64,000 nt of DNA, taken from the NCBI GenBank assembly GCA_025716815.1, contig JAIXMN010000004.1, forward strand, positions 930,001 to 994,000, in the 5' to 3' direction. The notes beneath the pieces are model-generated. The model made no database searches and was not told where the DNA came from. It saw only the letters and a program-made list of their open reading frames with translations. This stretch comes from Dichotomocladium elegans. Its lineage: Eukaryota > Mucoromycota > Mucoromycetes > Mucorales > Lichtheimiaceae. A program made the translations under genes and the position numbers. Positions 58,823-64,000 of the stretch are shown piece by piece. Positions within the stretch are counted from its first letter, which is position 1; each line of letters starts with the position of its first letter.

Positions 58823-61158
58823 ATGATGAGTGAGGCCAACACTATTTCTCTGGCACCGCCAAAGTCGTCCACACGATTAGCCTCCACTTCACCTCTCAAT
58901 CAAATGGTTTCCATGCACAATCCGATTCAATTGGCCGCCATCTCAAATTACAAGCTTGCCCAACTTACCTTTGCCACGCCTGATCTCCATTCTATGCGAA
59001 AAACAGCGCTTGTAAAAAATATGCTCGAAATGCTTTACGAAGACACCCCCTCCGAATGGCTGGACCAAATGACACGTTGGGTTTTCTTCACGCCTGAGTA
59101 ACTATTGTTACCCACACTTCAACCCGCTCTATTTCCCCTCCTCCACTTAAATGAGATCGATATTAATTGACTCCGTCATTGTTTGATATCAGATCGCTGA
59201 GTGATATGACTCAGGAACATCTTGAAGAGATTTTCGCACAATATGCACAGACGATTGAAGCGTTCCAGCCACTCAGTCTCGATGATGACGACGATGGCGA
59301 CGGCGACGATGCGGATATGTGGGCAGACATTGATGACGATCATCTGGTCTGTCATCAAGCCGACGACCACTGTTTCCCAGAAACCTCTATTGTGTCTGCT
59401 CCTCCATCGCCGGTACATATTACGACATGCGAGACAGTCTCATCCATCAATGATATTCTCCCATCAAATCTTCCTCCATCTCCGGTTTCGCTTGTCGATA
59501 AGTCTCCTCCAGACAACACCAGTAACTCTGTTGAGGTTCACCATGTTGATATCGCGAGTACTATCGTCACTGCGGCTGCAGCTCCTATTGCACCTTCCAC
59601 TCCAGCTCCAAATCCGACTTCGGCTTCCTCTTCATCCGCCAATAGAAAAAGCCTAACATCGGGCCTCAGAGCTAAGAACCGCCTTAGCTGGACAAGTGAC
59701 ACTGGTGTGGCACCTTCGAGCGCTATTGTCCAGCATATGGCAAGCGAGATGATGACCTTGTTCGACATGGATTTTTCAGTGGACATCAAAGTGGATACCG
59801 CCCCCAAGTTGCCGGAGCTATCGTTCCGTAGCCAAAACGACCTTACTAAGCATCGCCGCTCTGCGCAAAGGTTCTCAGACGACTCTCTTATGGGTCTTAT
59901 TAATAAGTTTGAAACGTTCGGCATAGAGGACGATCAGATCTGCAACACGTATAATACTCAGACCACGACTCCGAAAAGGAGAAGTCGACTATCACATCAG
60001 ATGATTTTTCCGCCTCCACCAGTTGAAGGTCCACCGGATCATGTCAGGAATAAGGAACGATCTACCAGTCTACCAGTCTCCAATCCTCCCGCGCGTTCCT
60101 CATCTCTCAAATACAGAAACCAGCGCTCACTGGCGGTTTCGGAAGATCCCAAGGCACGGGCCAAATCCAGGAGCAACGAGTTACTATCCACGTTAGCTCA
60201 TGCGCTTGGTGGCGGATCATCCCATCATCCGCAGAACAGCAAAATCTTTGAAGAAACGGCAGAGCCGGATCAAACTCACGAAGAGCTCCAAAAGAATAGG
60301 TCTGTTCTGAGGATCGCATCTTCCTTAGTAAAAGGCAGTAGTAATAAGCATAAAAAATCCGCTGCTGCTGCTACTGTTGCTGCTGTTACCACTCCCTCAT
60401 CGTCCTCTTTGAACTCGACATATCAGATGACCCACAGTCAAACTACCATTAATTCGAATATTCCACACCAATCAGATGAACCCCGCAAGTCCATTAGCTC
60501 CACCATCTCCTCGTCATCGTCGTGGTCCTCCACTTCTGAAGTTTTGGTTGCGCGAAAAACATCCCTTAGGCGGCAGCCAACAAATGGCATTACCGATAAT
60601 CACAACAGCAGTAACTCCATTGTCACACCAGCAGCCTACAATAATGATCCAACTACCAAACGTCGCAGCTTCGCAGCCCTGCAGCCTGTAGTTGTCGAGG
60701 CACAAGACTTGCGTCGCGCACGGTCGCTAGGCCACAGCCGATACCCTACAAGCAAGCGGAAAAAGAACCGCCGCTCTTCGCTGTTGATGGAAAAGACCGC
60801 TTCGAAGCGCAAGAGCATCCAGCAACTCCCACAACCTCCTCCTCCTCCTGCCGTCCCCGAGGCAGAGGTTGCATTGCCTTCCACAAACAATATCCCTCTA
60901 CGACGCAAGTCCACTTTTATCCGAATCGGTCGCGGCTCCAGCGATCAACGGCCCAAAGATCCAGCAGCAGGGACAAGTGCGACAACACGACAGTCAGATG
61001 CCCACCGACGGACGACCTCTGCTCTCCCTTCTCCTTCTCCACCCCCACCACCGCGTACGCCATTCTCTTCTGCTGATGATATCACAGAGCCCGTAGAAAA
61101 GAGTTTTGTCAAGCGCATGGCTACACTTGGACGCCGTATGCGTCTGCAACGCGTATAG
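58823..61158 (+). CDS. Unrecognised Ser/Pro-rich basic protein
   Basis: Exons 58823-59097 and 59193-61158; the GTAACT...TATCAG intron joins FFTPE to SLSDMTQEHL in phase. About 746 residues from the Met chosen (MMSEANT). A conserved-looking N-terminal segment (HNPIQLAAISNYKLAQLTFA, KTALVKNMLEMLYEDTP, TQEHLEEIFAQYAQTIEAFQ) is followed by a poly-Asp stretch and a long disordered region rich in Ser, Pro and Arg with basic clusters (SKRKKNRRSS, RRKSTFIRIGRGSS), ending KRMATLGRRMRLQRV. It looks like a signalling or cytoskeletal scaffold, but I recognise no domain. Confidence 0.6.
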
Positions 61159-61294
61159 TAATATCTTCAATACACACGATTATATTGTATAGCTAGAGAC
61201 TGGCAGTTGTCTTTTTTTTTTTTTTTACTTTCTTCATACACACAAACAAACACACATGCCATCGTGCTAATGATTGTTGCTTCTTTTTTGCATT

Positions 61295-61600
61295 TCAACA
61301 CATGATGGAGGCGAACGTGTTGCTTGGCATATCGATGCTAAAGTGGGCCGGCACTATATGGAGCGAGCTAGAACAGTCGTTGTCCGCGTAGAGAGTGCAG
61401 TGTACACTGCCCACATTCTTGATCCGGTAAGCAGGGAAGTGTTGAGGGAATTGGGTGCATCGATGATCACGCCCCAAGAGACCGGAGCGTGTTTTGCCGT
61501 CCTCTGCGTACAGGATGACGCCGGTGGTCGGATCGCCAAGTTTCGCACGGACAGCCAAGACGAAGAGCAACAAGGACGTGATATAGAGTAGTTTGAACAT
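61295..61600 (-). CDS. Small secreted cysteine-containing protein
   Basis: A single-exon ORF of 101 residues with a clear signal peptide (MFKLLYITSLLLFVLAVRA, likely cut after ARA). The mature part has four cysteines (RCTQFPQHFP, VHCTLYADNDC and a C-terminal Cys) and the segment NVGSVHCTLYADNDCSSSLH. The aromatic/Cys pattern is reminiscent of small crystallin-like or effector-type secreted fungal proteins, but no family is certain. Confidence 0.5.
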   Translation of the reverse strand: MFKLLYITSLLLFVLAVRAKLGDPTTGVILYAEDGKTRSGLLGRDHRCTQFPQHFPAYRIKNVGSVHCTLYADNDCSSSLHIVPAHFSIDMPSNTFASIMC

Positions 61601-61811
61601 TTCGAACGCGAGAAGAAAAAGTAAAGGACCCTGGTACTATGTCATATTTCAAAGGATAATATGTAAAATCCATTAACGTGGGATGGGGGACGGGGGCAAT
61701 ATCCCTTCCTTTGGAAGTATGCAACCCATGCTCAATGACAAACCGTTAGTGAAACAGGACGACGTTCTATCCCAAAAAATTTTATACACAAATGTCCATG
61801 ATGTTAAATAT

Positions 61812-63409
61812 CTAAATCTTCTTGCCCGCTGCCAACCAAGCCTGGAGCTTCTTGATCTGCTCGGTAACTGCAACTTTGCTAGTGCCGCCAATAGCTGTAC
61901 GGTTATCAATGCTGGTCTCATAGCTCCAGACCTTGGCAACATCTGCCGCGAACGAAGGATGCAGTGTCTTGAGATCCTCGACCGAAAGGGTATCCAGGGA
62001 CACATTGCGATCCTCAGCCATCTTAACAGCAGCACCAGAGATATGGTGGGTCTCACGGAAGGGAACACCCTTTCGGACAAGGTACTCGGCAAGATCTGTA
62101 GCCAGCATATCGGCGCTGAGAGCAGCGCGCATGCGTTCAGGGAAAATCTATTATGATGTCCTTGAGTTTCTTTCTGCGTAAAAACCGTATATATATAAAC
62201 TCACAGTCATGGTGCTTAGAACACCAGCGGTGATCTGGAGAGAGCCGGAGAGCGAATCCGCAGCATCAAACATGGGTTCCTTATCTTCTTGAAGATCCTT
62301 GTTGTAAGTGCTAGGAATGCCTTTGTAGGACATCATGAAACCAGACATCTAAAGTATCTCTATCAGCATTTGCAAAGCTAGGCCTGAACATGCTCTGGTA
62401 CCCACGTCACCGAAAACCCGGCCGCTCTTGCCACGCAAAAGCTCCAAACTGTCGGGGTTTTTCTTCTGAGGCATTAAACTGGAACCAGTACTGTAGGCAT
62501 CAGCCAGTTTGAGGAAACCGAATTCGCTTGATGAGTAAATAATGAGATCCTCGGCAATACGCGAAATGTGAACCATGGTCAAACTGCTCCAGAACAAAAA
62601 TTCAGCAACGAAATCACGATCGCTGACGGCATAGAGCGAGTTGTTAATGATACCGCGGAAGCCGAGTTCCTTGGCCAAGAATTCGCGATCGATGTTGAAG
62701 GCATGGCCGGCAAGAGCACCGGATCCAAGCGGAAGCACGTTCAAGCGATCAATAATCTGCTCGAGACGTTCGGCATCAGCCTGCCATAACCAAGCATACG
62801 AGAGTAAAAAGTGGGACCATCGGATAGGTTGAGCACGCTGATATGAAACAGGCAGTCATCGGGCGTATATTTTTAGTGCCATATCGCTACATGGAAAGGT
62901 ATATATCTCTCCCTCACCTGCAGATGGGTATATCCCGGCAAAAGAACGTCGATCTCCTTCTCGGCGCGAGCAACGGTAATTGAGATGAGTTCCTTAAGAT
63001 GAGCAAGGATCTTGCTAGCCTCGTCACGAAGCCAGAGGCGCATATCCGTAGCGACCTGGTCGTTACGGCTACGGCCAGTGTGGAGCTTGCCGGCGACAGA
63101 GCCAATCAGCTCGCCGAGACGGCGCTCGTTAGCAGTATGGATATCCTCATCCCCAGGCTTGAGTACAAACTGGCCAGCAGTCCACTCGTCCATAACTTTC
63201 GAAAGACCTTCCAAAAGCGTGTCGCGTTCCTTCTCGGTGATGATGTTGTTCTTGGCCAAGGCCTTGCTGTAAGCCATGGAGCCGATAAGATCGGCCGCGT
63301 ACATGCGCTTATCAAAGTGAATGGAAGCATTGAAGGCATCCATGAGGGGATCGACGGCGCCAGTGAAACGGCCACCCCATAGCTTCTTTGGTGCGTCGCT
63401 TGAGCTCAT
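61812..63409 (-). CDS. Argininosuccinate lyase
   Basis: Cleaves argininosuccinate to arginine and fumarate, the last step of arginine synthesis. Exons (minus) 63409-62918, 62837-62406, 62348-62205, 62147-61812; 467 residues. Motifs: [60 protein letters not shown] (across intron 1), [12 protein letters not shown], then the fumarase-superfamily signature [20 protein letters not shown] with the catalytic Ser loop. Start chosen at MSSSDAPKK; an upstream in-frame Met (63463) would add 18 residues ([18 protein letters not shown]). Confidence 0.95.
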
Positions 63410-64000
63410 TTTCAAGAATTTGTTTTTCTCAAAGAGAATCACTGGTGTCAAATTGTGAGTCACGGCGGTTGATAACCCATTTTCAAACTATGTGTTTATT
63501 CCGTGGGCCAATCACACGCCCTTTATTTAGGCCGCACCAGGAAACTACGGGGAGCCCAGTAACATTACTTTACTGAATCAACTTGTGAGAGAGTTAAAAT
63601 TCTTTATCCAATAAATTTCATAACATTTCACTCACTACACGATTCACGGGGTTAGTAATGTGTCAAGGTCTCTGAAATGTAAGCATATTTTTTATCTGTT
63701 TACATGCTAAAAGAAACACCGTCTAGTAAGAGTGAAAACTGCAACATCTGGAGGTTCTGCGAATTCTCTTCTTTTTTATTGAATATTACAATTAGCCATG
63801 ATTAAAGGATAGAGTATCTGAAGTAGTATTTAAATGTATCTATGGTAGATGGTCTGCGGGAATAATTCGTTGTACCAGATATGCATCTCGAGAGTATTTA
63901 TTTACGTGTAGATATACGAATCTTAGTCATCGAGACGACATCCAATAGCATTCCATCGAGGATATCCTGTTCGCGGTAGCATGTCTCTATACTTCTCCAG
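63410..64000. other. Right-edge spacer, promoter of argininosuccinate lyase
   Basis: AT-rich, with no coding region recognised. The sequence is cut at the window edge, so a neighbouring gene may begin just beyond. Confidence 0.4.

Noticed and set aside
1..64000. tRNA, rRNA and CRISPR arrays
   Set aside because: I scanned for B-box-like GGTTCGAATCC sequences, cloverleaf ends and regular spaced repeats and found none convincing. The CGACA motifs are irregularly spaced element ends, not CRISPR repeats.

Overview
This is nuclear DNA from a filamentous fungus, most likely an early-diverging Mucoromycota (Mucorales-like) species. The genes are split by many short introns (about 50-100 nt). The protein set is fungal: hexokinase, OPI1, SGF11, a GAL11/MED15-type mediator subunit, Atp19, IML2. 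Long CAG/CAA tracts and AT-rich simple repeats fill the spacers. I place about 22 genes or gene remnants. For 18 of them I rebuilt exon structures in which every splice phase closes.

Layout: 0.5-3.0 kb, an almost intact Fanzor (eukaryotic TnpB-like RNA-guided nuclease) element ending just beyond the hexokinase stop codon. 3.0-6.1 kb, hexokinase and a LYR-motif mitochondrial protein (both minus). 6.4-11.7 kb, an IML2/TTC39 protein and a secreted double-psi beta-barrel protein (plus). 11.9-13.7 kb, divergent ATP synthase subunit K and a PHD-finger protein. 15.4-21.7 kb, polyQ mediator subunit 15, a PLP aminotransferase and a second double-psi barrel protein (plus). 22.6-28.5 kb, SGF11 (plus), OPI1 (minus) and a cytosolic HSP70 (plus). 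28.5-33.2 kb, a repeat-rich spacer holding one TATA-headed 24-codon ORF. 33.2-39.1 kb, a C2H2 zinc-finger protein (plus), then VPS5-type sorting nexin and beta-tubulin (minus). 41.0-44.2 kb, a CENP-I/Mis6-like kinetochore protein (minus). 45.2-46.7 kb, two tail-to-tail orphan single-pass membrane proteins. 48.3-51.3 kb, a decayed second Fanzor element. 51.5-55.5 kb, a NOT1 (CCR4-NOT scaffold) gene apparently lacking its 3' half. 56.0-57.9 kb, a broken Tc1/mariner-type element. 58.8-61.2 kb, an unrecognised serine-rich protein. 61.3-63.4 kb, a small secreted cysteine protein and argininosuccinate lyase (minus).

The most notable observations concern the mobile DNA. Both Fanzor copies and the Tc1/mariner element share the same kind of terminal sequence, with repeated CGACA/GTCGC subterminal motifs, and two of the three end in the same GAAAATAAAG-TA. 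This suggests that the Fanzor genes ride on mariner-type ends. Downstream of each Fanzor coding region is a hairpin with an identical TTATCG loop and compensatory stem changes, a strong candidate for part of the guide-RNA scaffold. Both copies keep an intron exactly between the zinc-finger half-sites.

Among host genes, six of about 52 introns that I could place need GC-AG splice sites to keep the reading frame, and the beta-tubulin carries Ala198 and Tyr167, both linked to benzimidazole insensitivity. Everything here was read by eye; no searches or structure predictions were run.
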